Part shown: positions 48,104 through 61,480 of the stretch, one piece after another
How positions within the stretch are numbered: the stretch's first letter is position 1
Layout: the number at the start of each line of letters is the position of its first letter
Source of the DNA: Vicugna pacos
Lineage: Eukaryota > Chordata > Mammalia > Artiodactyla > Camelidae
Assembly (NCBI RefSeq): GCF_048564905.1
Contig: NC_133006.1
Span: 22,970,001-23,034,000 of the forward strand
Direction: 5' to 3'
Length of the DNA: 64,000 nucleotides
Position numbers and translations under genes: made by a program
Notes under the pieces: model-generated
Databases searched by the model: none
Told to the model about the DNA's origin: nothing
What the model saw: only the letters and a program-made list of their open reading frames with translations

Positions 48104-49210
48104 TGGACATTAGTATGAAAGGCACTGAATTCCATTCTGTTTAGCTTCCAGGAAACATCCCTAGTTAGGATCTCCATTACTTTCCAATTTCAATGGCCCA
48201 CATTTGTTTTGATAATACTTCTCCAAAGCTGCAGAGATCAGAGAAGATGCCTAAGAGGCTGGGTGAAATTCACCTATTAATTTTCGCTTCAAAGCCTGTG
48301 TAAATTCTCCTCTCTCTCCTTCTTGAGGCACATTCCTCCACTGTACTTGAATACATATCCTAGCACCCTTAGGTTTAAGAATATCTCCAGTGGTGTTCTT
48401 GGAAGTTTTTCTTTCATCTTTTTCTTCTTTGTTTTTTGTTTTGCACTTTGAATGACACAATGAACACCTCAACAACCAGAAACCTGTTTGATGTTTACAA
48501 AAGAAGTTTAAATAGCAGGAAATGTTCAATTGTTTCTCTCTCTCTCTCTCAATTCTCGTCTCTTGATGTGAAAGATAAGGAAATCATTGCCCTGGAAAGT
48601 TTCCAAAGAATTTTTTTAAAACAATTGGATAATATTTTTAAATTTTAACATCTTTTCATGACAGTTTTCAGTGATAGGCATTACTTTTAAAATAATAGAA
48701 TTCAGGCATATATCAAATTAATGTACATAGCAAGATTTACAAGACTGTCATTACAGGTAGCTTTGGGGAAGATGGGTGCCATTACTCTGTCCTTCCTCAT
48801 ATCTTTCCAACTACCTCTCTTCTGAATGAGTTGGTGTTTGTTTTGTATGAGTCCTGAAAAACGACAAAGTTCCGATGCAAGACCAATGATGTGTAGCACT
48901 TTTATCCCTGAGAGAGGGCGCCAATAGCTCTTAGGTATTACAATATGTATAGGTATTACGTGATACCATTTTCACTCTTATTCTTTCTGACACACAGCAT
49001 ATATAGAAGACCAACAATATTTCCTCTTCCTGGTGAAATGATCTTTGAATCTCCTGGGTCCAGTGCTCTTTGAATCTCCTGGGTCCAGTGCTCAGAAATA
49101 TGTGTCAGTTAGGACCCCTCAGAAATGTATTGCAGTGTTTGAAAATTTAAAACTCCTCTCTTTCTGACGTTCTCTCCTCATTTTGAGGGAATTGTTTATT
49201 TTTTCACTTA
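48104..49210. other. Array intron, no exon
   Basis: Unit intron homologous to 52820-53680 with 'gatgtgaaagataaggaaat' matching 'gaggtgaaagaccaagaatc' there, but lacking the SINE. There is a CT microsatellite at about 48532-48551. Confidence 0.6.
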
Positions 49211-49222
49211 AACAGTAACTGT

Positions 49223-49365
49223 CCTGGTAGTAGCTCACAGTGAAAAAGAATATGAAAATGAATACATGTATATTCATGTATGACTGAAAAATTGTGGTGA
49301 ACACCAGAAATTGACTCAACATTCAAAACTGTCTATAACTCAATAAAATTAAAAAAAAAAAGAGG
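49223..49365 (+). mobile_element. Short L1 3'-end element inserted in an A-type micro-exon
   Basis: The ~140-bp insert ('tgactgaaaaattgtggtga', 'gaaattgactcaacattcaa', A-rich tail) is flanked by an 11-base direct repeat, acagtaactgt, at 49212-49222 and 49366-49376. The repeat includes the AG of the splice acceptor and the first exon bases, so insertion hit the micro-exon itself. Present in copy 2 at about 59948-60090. Confidence 0.85.
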
Positions 49366-50395
49366 ACAGTAACTGTGAGGAGAAGAAAGCAAATCTAGTT
49401 ATTGTTTATCCCTGTGTATCTGGTCATGCTTTCACTGTTTATTGGAATCTTGTCTGCAATGCTCAATTGCCATCTTATGCATATATATTGCATCAAATGC
49501 AATATACACATATACTTGTATGATTTTGACTCATCTAATCGCTTTTCAGTGGGTGTTTGGCAAATTAATTACTTATACAGTGTTCCCCATTGGTACTTCT
49601 GTGACTGGTCCTGCTGCATCAGTCTCTGTAGACATTTTCTTCCTCTCTAGTTAATGCCAGTAATCACATACCTCTGAAGCACCGTCATTTTAAGATCTGT
49701 AATGTTTGTCTGAGAGACATAAGCCCTGTAACTTAGAATTTGTGTCACTGGCAATGACTATTTCATTTCCCTTTGTCTCTTGAGATTTAATTCACGTGCC
49801 CTTCATTTAGGCATGAGTTGAAATAGAAACCCACAAATACAGGGTGATGTGTTCATCGACTGACATAAAAGTGAATAGAGAGACTCAGTACATACTGTGT
49901 GTAATCTCTAGTAGGGATTTCTAGTCTTCTAATTCAGCGTTTGTGTCCAGTTTATTGAACATAAATACCCTGATCACTGAATAAACGTGGCAGCAGCCAA
50001 ATAGTTTTTTATATTTTGCAAAATATATAAGGAAGGTATAACTAATATCAGACATATTTAAGCATTTTTTAAAAAGGTAATCTCCAGAACTAAGAGTCCT
50101 AAAACTATTATCAATGTAGTAAAATCATTTAGTTGAAACCGCTCTCCATTTCTAGAAAATATCCCTGTGCAGAGTAAGGGTTTGGTCACTGTGGATGTGT
50201 GAGTGTTTGTGTGTGTGTTTCTGTGAATATTTCCTCCTGTGACTATAGGCCTGTTCCATGTATGTTTTCTTGTTTTTTGTGTGTGTACCTGACTACTAAC
50301 CATTTAGTTGTCAGTGCAAAATCTTGAATAAAATTGAATTCTATTTGTTTCCCTTTCTTTTGATATTTCCTTGGACTTTTCATTTTGTTTTTCAG

Positions 50396-50416
50396 ATGTT
50401 TCCGGAAAACCAATTG
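50396..50416 (+). CDS. B-type micro-exon 21 bp, DVSGKPI (copy 1)
   Basis: tcattttgtttttcag, 21 bases, gtaact; phase 1-1; DVSGKPI. Its flanks align with those of 45477, so the two are paralogous exons. Identical twin at 61121-61141. Confidence 0.6.
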
Positions 50417-50637
50417 GTAACTATTCTCACATTCTTTGCCCCATAACCCTTTAAATGAGTTCTAACTTTCCTGCCTTTGTATCTGTATGCCACCAATTGG
50501 CTCATCCTTCCTTTCTTCCCTCTCCAATTTTTGGATCTCAACTACAATATTCATTTCTTCCATATCTTCTTCCCCAATTCCATCAATTCCCTTTTATTCT
50601 TTTGTACTACAAACATTTTCTTCTTTGTAACCATAAG

Positions 50638-50715
50638 GGGTTCTTCCTTCCTTCCTTCCCTCCTTTCTTTCTGCCTCTCTCTCTCTCTCTGTGTCTCTGT
50701 CTCTCTCTCTCTCTG

Positions 50716-50756
<41 letters not shown>

Positions 50757-50765
50757 CTATTTCTT
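50638..50765 (+). repeat. (CTTC)n and (CT)n microsatellite
   Basis: Over 100 bases of CT-type repeat. Copy 2 (about 61365-61495) differs in repeat length, one cause of the drifting offset between copies. Confidence 0.9.
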
Positions 50766-52801
50766 TTTTAATGTTTCCAGGGAATGGCCCTGATTTGCTT
50801 TTGATATTTGCAGAGATGAGGGTTAGTAGGCTGATCATGACATTGCTTCAGTCCTACGTATATATTTTATGCAAATGACCACAGAGATAGGATCTCTTTG
50901 AAATTTCTGATTATACAACCGATACCAACTAAAGCTGCAGTGGAGTGAAAACACAAAATTTGCTGAGTATCTTTTCTCCACCTTATGCTCTTTTCAAAAG
51001 CTAAACTTCAGATGTCATTCCTTGGTCAAGTGTGAACTCTAAGCTGACTCTCCCATTCACCCTGGTCCTATTACCCAGTTGTCCCCAGGTACACACATGA
51101 TTTACATCCCATTGTACGGCCTCATGTCTTTCCAAATTACTATTTCTGCAAACTGTAGATTTCTGAATACCTCTAGAAGGGCTTTGCCTGTTAACAGAAT
51201 GTTACCTGATAACATATTGTCATTAATAAAATGTTGTGTCAGTGACATGAAAAGTAATCTTGCCTGGGAAATTTTAAAAGGGTTCTTCAGAAGATACAAA
51301 GTTAAACGCTAAGTTTTAACTCAGTCTCCTCTTGATAGTTTTCATATACGTTTTTGTTTTGGGAGAAATTCAGTTCAGCCATGTATCCCTCTACACTTTG
51401 CAGAGGCTACCAGTGGTGACTGCTCCATTACCCCATGTGTACAGAAGGGCCCTTTACTGTCTGTTTCCTCATCACTTTTCAAATATGTCTCCCCTCTATT
51501 TCTTCACATCAGTGTTTTATTCTGACAAAGGCTGAAGGACCCACACACGACGTGATTGTATTTCTAACCCCAAAGAACTCCAATTCTCCCTCCTCTTGTG
51601 GGGCCGTTTCAAATCATACATCCTCTTGCACAAAGGACTGTGTGGAATTAAAACTGCATTACTTCTCACTAGTGAGATGGATTTTGAAACCTTATGGTTC
51701 CAACTCTTACGAATGTGATTCCATTTGAACCCAAGAGAAAAACCAAGAAAGGGTTTCACATGTTTAAGCTCCTCCCTACCTGGCTTGACTTGTTATTTCG
51801 AATGAATTTGAAGGGTTTTTTCTTCCTTTATTGACCAGTTAGTGTGTAGAGGAAAGAAGCATGTCTCATCAATATTTCACTGTGCACCCAAGCATGCTTT
51901 CACCTGTTTCGTATCATTTTTCTTCAGCACGCAACTTCCGTCTTCCTCAACACCATCCTACATAGAACGTCCATAATTTATCTTATTATTTAGTTTTCCC
52001 AAGTGAAGCATGGCTTCTGTATTTGTTACCCAATTTTCCCCTTATCAACTTTGTGATTTCTCTTACTGAGACAATGTAAGCAGACATTACTTTTGAGTCT
52101 ACAAAATGTTAGTCATGATACATTTCTACATCTTGCCACGTCCGGGCCTCCGAAGTGTGACTTTTCTCCCTTCTATGCTCAGCCCTTTGATGCATCAACA
52201 CTTGCACTATCGTTCAGTACTTAAACCCTGTCTCTTCACGTCAGTTCATTAACAACGGCTCCACTTTGGCTTTAGCAAAAACAGAAATTCCCATTACAGA
52301 CGTGTATGTATCCATCAGTTGACAAAACTGTGACTAAAATCACCTGGGAAACAAACCTGCATTTCTCTACAACACTGATACAAAATGCTAACTTACTGTT
52401 CCTGGCTTCTACTAAGTCTTAGGTATTACAGTAATGAAGTAGGCTCCATCTATTTAGTCACACTTTAAGAGAGTATTAGAGTTCAATGCAAATACTAAGA
52501 GCGCTACTACATTCAATATAGGTGAAGAATATTTTTAAAAAGTAACTTTCAAAACTAGTATTTTAATAACCTTCCTCCGTTAAGAGAATACTTTTAAATA
52601 TCACCCCTACTCTTCTTTGGGAGTATAGTCTCCTGACAAAATGAGCACTCATCCACCGCACGTGCGTGTGTTTGTGCGTGTCTGTGTTTATCTGCATTCA
52701 GCTAGTTATCAATTCATTGTGAAGTTTCTCAAAAAATTTTGTTTCTTGGTTTTCCATTTCCATAGTATTGACCTTAATATTTCCATGTTATTTTTCTATA
52801 G

Positions 52802-52819
52802 AAATTCAGGAACGAAACG
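52802..52819 (+). CDS. B-type micro-exon 18 bp, EIQERN (copy 1)
   Basis: gttatttttctatag, 18 bases, gtacgt; phase 1-1; EIQERN. Same length class as EKTKGN of the first gene and ending in N like the KEN heptads. Identical twin at 63531-63548. Confidence 0.55.
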
Positions 52820-52885
52820 GTACGTATTCTAAAAGTTGTAACTCACTACCTTCTTTCACACGACTGAAATACTAAGTTGTTTATC

Positions 52886-53046
52886 GTAGGGAGGAGGGTA
52901 CAGGTCACGTGGAAAATTGCATGCTTAGCTTGCACAGGGCCCTGGCTTCGATTCCTAGTACCTCCTCTGAAAGTAAATCAATATACCTAATTACTTCTCC
53001 TCCCTTTCACCCACCCTCCCCCAAAATATATGTATATATGTATAAA
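52886..53046 (+). mobile_element. Camelid Vic-1-type tRNA SINE (copy 1)
   Basis: tRNA-like head with a diverged A box ('tacaggtcacgtgg') and B box ('gcttcgattcc'), then 'agtacctcctctgaaagtaa' and 'cctaattacttctcctccc', the Vic-1 layout as I remember it. Nine-base target-site duplication ttgtttatc at 52877-52885 and 53047-53055. It lies 66 bases after the EIQERN exon. Confidence 0.85.
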
Positions 53047-54512
53047 TTGTTTATCTCCCTCTCCCTATTCTCACCTTTAGAGGTGAAAGACCAAGAATCC
53101 ATCGCCTGGGAAGTTGCCAAAGAGATTTTCTTTTTCCTTGTACAACAGGATATAGTCCTTACATCTTTAATATCTTCAAATGGCAGTTTTCAGTGATAAT
53201 GTTTATTCCAAAGATAATTCCATTCAGGAATAGATCAAATTAATGCAAGTACACACTTGATATGACTACCGTTACAGGTAGATGTTTGGACAGATCTGTC
53301 CCTTTACTGTGTTCTTCCTCATCGCTTTTCAAGTACCTCTCTTGTGAATGAGTGTGGGTTTGTTTTCTGTGTACCCTGATGAAGAAGTAAGGTCCAATGC
53401 CAGACCAATAATTGATGTGACTTTTACACCTGAGGGAGGCCTATACTACCTCTTTGCAGGAAGTCATTTTCAATCACATTTTTGGGGACACACAGGCATA
53501 CACAGAAGTGCAAAAATACTTTTTCTACTTGGTGAAATGAGCTTTGAATGTCATGGCTCCGTTGCTCAGAAATGTGTGTCAGTTAGGACCCCAGCAAAAA
53601 GAATGTCAGTGTTTGAAAATTTTAACCTCCTTCCTTTCCAACAGTTTATCCACATTTAAGGGAATTCTTTGTTTTTTCACGTGATCAGTAAATGAGAGGA
53701 GAAAAAGGAAATCCTGTTAATGTTTGCCACTGTATATCTGGTAATGCTTTCATTTGTTATTGTCACCTTGTTCAGTGCCCAACCACTGTCTTCAAACTCG
53801 GTATACACACAGTCTTGCAGGAATTGTCTCGTCTATTTGCTTTACAGCGGATGTTTCCCACATTCATTAGCTATTCAATTTTTCCCATTGGTACTTCTGT
53901 GCTGTGTCCTGTGGTTGCAGTCTCTGCAGACATTGTCTTCTTGTCAGATTAATGCTAGTAACCAGATACCTCTGGAGTACTATCATTTTCGGTGTGGCTG
54001 ATGTGTAATGTGTTTGTCCAAGATGTGTTCATGTTCTGTGATTTAGAACTTGTATCACTGGTGTTGAATATTTCATGTCCCTTTCATACATGAGATTTAA
54101 TTCAGATGAGCTTCCTCTTGCCTTGGGTTGAAATACAAGCCCACAAAAATCGGGTAATATGTTCCCTGATTTACGTAAATGTGAATAGAGAGGTCCAGTA
54201 CATGAACGCATGGACTCTCTAGAAGGGGGTCAGCCCTCTCATTCAGCGTTTGTGTCCAGTTTATTGAACATAGCTACCCTGATCCCTGAACACATGTAGT
54301 AGCAGCCAAACAGCTTATAATATCTGACAAAATAAATAATGAAAGCCTAATGTCAAAATATTTAATAACTTTTAAAAGGTAACCCCCAGGACTAACACTC
54401 CTAACATTCTCTCTCAATGTGGAAAAATCACTCAGTTTAAGCCCCTGTCTGTTTCTGGAGAATACTTTTGCACCAAGTGAGGATTTGGTGACTGTGGATG
54501 TGTGGGCGTGAG

Positions 54513-54526
54513 AGTGTGTGTGTGTG
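54513..54526 (+). repeat. (GT)n tract at the junction of the two 10.7-kb copies
   Basis: Left of it is 'actgtggatgtgtgggcgtg', the flank typical of the units at 50.2 kb. Right of it is the copy-2 start (gtgacttcatgcaatgg). The junction therefore joins two different units through their GT tracts. Confidence 0.85.
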
Positions 54527-54664
54527 ACTTCATGCAATGGTATCTGATTTTATCTGTGTGCACATCCATGTGGGTTCAAATTGAAATATAAATTCTGTGT
54601 TAAATTTGATCTACTTTCCCATTTTACATTATATTTACATTGATCTCTCCATTTTATTTTTCAG

Positions 54665-54685
54665 AAAGACCTCAGAAAACAGTAG
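54665..54685 (+). CDS. B-type micro-exon ERPQKTV (copy 2)
   Basis: Exon and splice sites identical to 43942-43962. Confidence 0.6.
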   Translation, partial: KDLRKQ

Positions 54686-55984
54686 GTAAGTTTTCAAAAG
54701 ATCTGTTTCTCCTAACCCCATGAGAATGATGGTTTGTCACTGAATTAACATTTCCTGCCCTTTATTCTGTGTCTATCTATTGTCTCGCTCTTCTCCTGGA
54801 TGCCTACCTTTCCCTCACATTAAATGTTCATGCAATTCTTTCTTAAGTTACCTTAAGTTAACTTCCTTTCAATTTCCCAACCTTCCATTATTTTCCATTC
54901 CTTCTTTTTTTATTCCATACCGTTCCTTCCCTATGACATTGGCTTTTTCTGTTTTCTAGAGACTTACAATAGGTTTCCTGAGAAGTTGGTGAGATGAAAG
55001 GCATTAGGTTGATAAGCACATTGTGTTTGTCTTTATGAAACACGTCCCAACACAGAAACTCTGTAACATATACCAAGTTGAAGAGACTATTGCTTTGCCA
55101 ATGATATTTCCCCAAACATTTAGCAGTGACAGAAGGTGTCTGTCATGTGAGTGATGTTTATCATCCATTGTCCTCTCAAATAAGACTGAATATCAGTCAT
55201 CAGCTATTGTGAATTTGGGGCTTTTTTGTCCACTGCTCTTTAATATGTTATCGAAGCATTTCCAGGTTTAGCAATAATTTTACGTGATTCTCCTGGGAAA
55301 ATTTTAATGTACAATGATACTGCTTTTTCTATTTTTGCATTTTCAATAATACAATTTTAATTGTGTCAAGTTGAATTTCCTGATAAATAATGGTAGAAGG
55401 ACTTCTAGTTCAGGAAAAGCTCTCTTAAAATATATCTCTAAAATATCAGTTTTCATTTTGCATGAGAGGCAATTACCTAATATGATGTTAAAGACTTTCA
55501 TAATACAAAATAGTTTTTTTATGGCACTATAGTTGATTTTCAATACTGTAATTTCTTCACCAGTATCTCAAAATGATTCAGTGATATATACACGTATAAT
55601 GAGTGGTGGGAATGTGTATTGGAGGAGACACTATGGGAGACACTATGAAGGTTCCTTTAAAAACTGAAAATAGAGATAGCATAAGATCTTGCAATCCACT
55701 CCTATGCTGAGTTATAGACTGTAACTGTGGTGATTATAGACTTCACCATAGAAGTTCTCTTCATTTCATTTCCCACTTGAAAGTACTATTAGCTGATTAT
55801 ATCTTAAAAATGAATAATGAGAAACTAACTAAGAATAAAAGTGATTAAACTTTTTCAAAAGATTACCTCTGGAACCAATGTTCCTACAATTCTCTCTCAG
55901 TGTAGTGAAATGATTCAGTTTATGCCTCTCTCTGTTTCTGGAGAACATCCTTGAGCAAAAGTGGGGGTTTCATCTCTCCGTTCT

Positions 55985-56019
<35 letters not shown>

Positions 56020-56198
56020 TGTGCACGAGCGCGCTCCTGTTTGTATGTACGTTTTCTATATGTGTGCTACTGTTTTGTGTATTTCTGGTTTTGAATAAGA
56101 TTGAATTTGATTTTAAATACAAATTTTAAAATAATTTTCAGTTCTCTTTTTCTTTCTTTCTTGGATCTTTTCATGGATCTTTTCGTTTTGTTTTTCAG

Positions 56199-56219
56199 GT
56201 GGACTACGAAAACTATTTG
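56199..56219 (+). CDS. B-type micro-exon GGLRKLF (copy 2)
   Basis: Exon and splice sites identical to 45477-45497. Confidence 0.6.
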
Positions 56220-58466
56220 GTAAAAATTTTTTAACTCACATTGTTCCATAAATTTTAAACTATTGCTAACTTTTCCTACATTTCTATCTATATGCCAGTT
56301 CCTGGCTCAACCTTCTCCCCTTCCCTCTCCAATATTTTGGATAAGGACCACTGTCATATTAATGTCTTCCTTCTGTTTTTCCTATTTCACTCCCTAATTC
56401 TCCTTGTTTTTCACTGCATGCCTTTTATTTCTTTTTTTTTTTCAGTTCTTCAGATACTTGCCCTGATTGATTATTATTTTTGTAGAAATGTCTGGCATTA
56501 GGCGGGTCACTACATCACTTCCATTCTATATATGTTTTCTGGCAAATGACCACTGAGGTAGAATTTCCATCACCTTTCAACTTCTGGGGAGAATAACTAT
56601 GCAACTGAAGGTGATCCAACTTAAGTGAAAAGAAGTCTCCAATTTGCCGAGTAAAATTTCTCAACCTTCTGATCTTTCAAGGACAATAAATTGATGTCAT
56701 TCTTGGTCAAGTTTGAGGTCTAAGCTAATTCTACAGTTCACCTTGATCATATTACCCAATAGTTCCCAAGTATACAAATGTATTACCTAACATTTTGTGA
56801 CCTCTTTTCTTTCAGAATTATTAGCTCTGCAAAATGTAATTTTTCTTAATGAGTTTAGAGGGACTTTACCTGCTAAGGGAAGGGCATTTCATTACATATC
56901 TATCATTAATAAAATGTTATTTCATTAATGTGAGAAGTGAAGTTTGGGGGAAAATTTTTAAAAGTTTTTCAGAAAACACTGATTTAAACAATAATTTTTT
57001 ACCTCCTCTATCCTCTTGAGATTTTCCATCTACACTTTTGTTTCAGGAGAAATTCAGTTTAGCCATGTATCTCTTCACAGTTTATAGGAGGCTCAAAGTG
57101 GTGACTGTTCCATTAGCCCCTGTGCACAGCGGGGCCCTTTACCGTATGTTTTCTCATCACTTTTTAAGTATATCTTCCCTATCTTCCTTTACGTTAGTAT
57201 TTTATTTTGAACAAACCTGGAAGAGCCAACACAGCCCAATAGGAACTCCTATTCTACCTCCTCTTATGGAAAAGTTTCCAATCTTAGATCCTTTGCAAAA
57301 TAGAAGTTATGGAATTAAAACTACAACACTTCTCATTGGCTATATGGACTTCAAACTTTAAGGCTTGAAATCTCATAAATGTACGCTCATTTGAACCTAA
57401 GAGAAAACTAAGTAAATACAATATATTTTTGAAGCCCTCGCTTCCTCCCTTCCTGACATTATCATCTTACATGGAATGAGTTGCTGTTTTCTTATTTTCA
57501 TTGACGGATCAGTGTGAAGAGGGTAAAGTCATGGCTCATAAGGTATTTCACTGTGTGCTAGAGCATGCTTTCATTTGTTTCTTGTACCTTTGCCTTCAAT
57601 ACTCAATTTCCCTATTCCCCAACACCATTGTACATAGGGCTTACGTGTCTGTCTTCCTATTTAGTCTTTCCAAATGAAGTTTGCCTTCTCCATTGTTTTT
57701 TAATTTCTCCCATTAGCACTTCTGTGATTTCTCTTCTTGATACTATCTAGGCAGAATTTTTTTGTCACTAAATGTTACTAATAATGCATTTCAATGATTT
57801 GCCTTTTCCAAGCTTGTGAAGTGTGAGTTTTCTCCAATATATTCTCAGTCCTTGATATACAAATGCTTTCAAACTAACATTTGGTACTTAAACTCCATCT
57901 TTTCATGGGTTTTTATTAAGACATGCCTCAGTAGGCTTTAGCTACAATAGAATGTCATATCACATGAAGTTATTTATTGATCGGTTGAGAGAAATGTGAA
58001 TAGAATCATCCAGGAAAAGATCCCTGAATTTCCTCTACAAGACTGGTTCATGATGTTAATTCAATGTACATGTCTTCTTCACACAACTTAGGTATTACAA
58101 TAATGAAGTTGACTGCATACATGTATAAACAGGCAAAGAAGTATTATAGGTAATAAGCCAAATAATAATAGCTCTAGTAATGTCAAAATAAAGGAGATTT
58201 TAAAAATGTGCACTTCAGAACTGTTACTATGATACTTTTCCTTAAATTAGATGATATTTATTTTTATTCCTATTCTCCTTTGGGAGAATGTTTTCTTGAC
58301 AAAATCAGCTCTAATTCACTGTGTGTATGGTGTGTGTGTGCCCCTCTGTGTGCGTGTACCTGCATTCAGATAATTGAACTTTATATGTATATATTTTGTA
58401 ACAACTTTGGTTTCCTGGTTTTCCATTTCCGTATTATTGACATTAATCTTCCGTTTTTTTTTAAAG

Positions 58467-58526
58467 AACCTCAGGGAAGACATGATAAGTATTCTAAAAA
58501 CTCTGATGACAGGATTCTAAAAAATG
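58467..58526 (+). CDS. 60-bp exon EPQGRHDKYSKNSDDRILKN (copy 2)
   Basis: Identical to 47744-47803, including the dead inner donor and the duplicated outer one. The 42-bp duplication therefore predates the 10.7-kb duplication. Confidence 0.55.
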
Positions 58527-59947
58527 GTAAGTATTCTAAAAACTGTAGAATCCCTTTTTCACAGCTGATTTCTTGGGCCCTTAACATTCCCAGTACTTAA
58601 TCCCTATGCTTTTGTTTGTCTTTCCCTTCTCCTGGATGTCGACCTTTACCTCTCCCAATTTTAGGTATGGACCTCCCCATAAAATGTTCTCTCCATCTAG
58701 TCTCCACTTGTACAATCCATTTCAAGTCCTCATTTTTCCATCCTATTATCATTTCTTTCCTGTTAACAATACCTTTGTGTGTTTTTACATACTTTTTACA
58801 AACTCTCTAAAAAGTTGATGAGATTATGGACATTAGTATGAAAGGCACTGAATTCCACTCTGTTTAGCTTCCAGGAAACATCCCTAGTTAGGATCTCCAT
58901 TACTTTCCAATTTCAATGGCCCACATTTGTTTTGATAATACTTCTCCAAAGCTGCAGAGATCAGAGAAGATGCCTAAGAGGCTGGGTGAAATTCACCTAT
59001 TAATTTTCGCTTCAAAGCCTGTGTAAATTCTCCTCTCTCTCCTTCTTGAGGCACATTCCTCCACTGTACTTGAATACATATCCTAGCACCCTTAGGTTTA
59101 AGAATATCTCTAGTGGTGTTCTTGGAAGTTTTTCTTTCATCTTTTTCTTCTTTGTTTTTTGTTTTGCACTTTGAATGACACAATGAACACCTCAACAACC
59201 AGAAACCTGTTTGATGTTTACAAAAGAAGTTTAAATAGCAGGAAATGTTCAATTGTTTCTCTCTCTCTCTCTCTCAATTCTCATCTCTTGATGTGAAAGA
59301 TAAGGAAATCATTGCCCTGGAAAGTTTCCAAAGAATTTTTTTAAAACAATTGGATAATATTTTTAAATTTTAACATCTTTTCATGACAGTTTTCAGTGAT
59401 AGGCATTACTTTTAAAATAATAGAATTCAGGCATATATCAAATTAATGTACATAGCAAGATTTACAAGACTGTCATTACAGGTAGCTTTGGGGAAGATGG
59501 GTGCCATTACTCTGTCCTTCCTCATATCTTTCCAACTACCTCTCTTCTGAATGAGTTGGTGTTTGTTTTGTATGAGTCCTGAAAAACGACAAAGTTCCGA
59601 TGCAAGACCAATGATGTGTAGCACTTTTATCCCTGAGAGAGGGCGCCAATAGCTCTTAGGTATTACAATATGTATAGGTATTACGTGATACCATTTTCAC
59701 TCTTATTCTTTCTGACACACAGCATATATAGAAGACCAACAATATTTCCTCTTCCTGGTGAAATGATCTTTGAATCTCCTGGGTCCAGTGCTCTTTGAAT
59801 CTCCTGGGTCCAGTGCTCAGAAATATGTGTCAGTTAGGACCCCTCAGAAATGTATTGCAGTGTTTGAAAATTTAAAACTCCTCTCTTTCTGACGTTCTCT
59901 CCTCATTTTGAGGGAATTGTTTATTTTTTCACTTAAACAGTAACTGT

Positions 59948-60090
59948 CCTGGTAGTAGCTCACAGTGAAAAAGAATATGAAAATGAATACATGTATATTC
60001 ATGTATGACTGAAAAATTGTGGTGAACACCAGAAATTGACTCAACATTCAAAACTGTCTATAACTCAATAAAATTAAAAAAAAAAAGAGG
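59948..60090 (+). mobile_element. Short L1 3'-end element (copy 2)
   Basis: Duplicate of 49223-49365 with the same flanking acagtaactgt repeat (59937-59947 on the left). Confidence 0.85.
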
Positions 60091-61120
60091 ACAGTAACTG
60101 TGAGGAGAAGAAAGCAAATCTAGTTATTGTTTATCCCTGTGTATCTGGTCATGCTTTCACTGTTTATTGGAATCTTGTCTGCAATGCTCAATTGCCATCT
60201 TATGCATATATATTGCATCAAATGCAATATACACATATACTTGTATGATTTTGACTCATCTAATCGCTTTTCAGTGGGTGTTTGGCAAATTAATTACTTA
60301 TACAGTGTTCCCCATTGGTACTTCTGTGACTGGTCCTGCTGCATCAGTCTCTGTAGACATTTTCTTCCTCTCTAGTTAATGCCAGTAATCACATACCTCT
60401 GAAGCACCGTCATTTTAAGATCTGTAATGTTTGTCTGAGAGACATAAGCCCTGTAACTTAGAATTTGTGTCACTGGCAATGACTATTTCATTTCCCTTTG
60501 TCTCTTGAGATTTAATTCACGTGCCCTTCATTTAGGCATGAGTTGAAATAGAAACCCACAAATACAGGGTGATGTGTTCATCGACTGACATAAAAGTGAA
60601 TAGAGAGACTCAGTACATACTGTGTGTAATCTCTAGTAGGGATTTCTAGTCTTCTAATTCAGCGTTTGTGTCCAGTTTATTGAACATAAATACCCTGATC
60701 ACTGAATAAACGTGGCAGCAGCCAAATAGTTTTTTATATTTTGCAAAATATATAAGGAAGGTATAACTAATATCAGACATATTTAAGCATTTTTTAAAAA
60801 GGTAATCTCCAGAACTAAGAGTCCTAAAACTGTTATCAATGTAGTAAAATCATTTAGTTGAAACCGCTCTCCATTTCTAGAAAATATCCCTGTGCAGAGT
60901 AAGGGTTTGGTCACTGTGGATGTGTGAGTGTTTGTGTGTGTGTTTCTGTGAATATTTCCTCCTGTGACTATAGGCCTGTTCCATGTATGTTTTCTTGTTT
61001 TTTGTGTGTGTACCTGACTACTAACCATTTAGTTGTCAGTGCAAAATCTTGAATAAAATTGAATTCTATTTGTTTCCCTTTCTTTTGATATTTCCTTGGA
61101 CTTTTCATTTTGTTTTTCAG

Positions 61121-61141
61121 ATGTTTCCGGAAAACCAATTG
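61121..61141 (+). CDS. B-type micro-exon DVSGKPI (copy 2)
   Basis: Exon and splice sites identical to 50396-50416. Confidence 0.6.
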
Positions 61142-61448
61142 GTAACTATTCTCACATTCTTTGCCCCATAACCCTTTAAATGAGTTCTAACTTTCCTGCC
61201 TTTGTATCTGTATGCCACCAATTGGCTCATCCTTCCTTTCTTCCCTCTCCAATTTTTGGATCTCAACTACAATATTCATTTCTTCCATATCTTCTTCCCC
61301 AATTCCATCAATTCCCTTTTATTCTTTTGTACTACAAACATTTTCTTCTTTGTAACCATAAGGGGTTCTTCCTTCCTTCCTTCCCTCCTTTCTTTCTGCC
61401 TCTCTCTCTCTCTCTGTGTCTCTGTCTCTCTCTCTGTCTGTCTCTCTG

Positions 61449-61480
<32 letters not shown>

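Larger units (their letters stand above)
43801..54523 (+). repeat. Tandem segmental duplication, copy 1 (about 10.72 kb)
   Basis: Direct repeat of the block starting at 54524. The offset is 10722-10731 along the length and drifts only at microsatellites. Most of it is identical or nearly so by eye. It carries B-type micro-exons 43942, 45477, 47744, 50396 and 52802, one short L1 3' element and one Vic-type SINE. Confidence 0.95.

Noticed and set aside
50551-50838. Glu/Arg-rich minus-strand frame
   Set aside because: Translation of a CT microsatellite on the other strand.
53080-53125. Possible exon after cctattctcacctttag (gtgaaagaccaagaatc)
   Set aside because: No donor at a suitable distance, and the sibling at 48565 lacks the acceptor.
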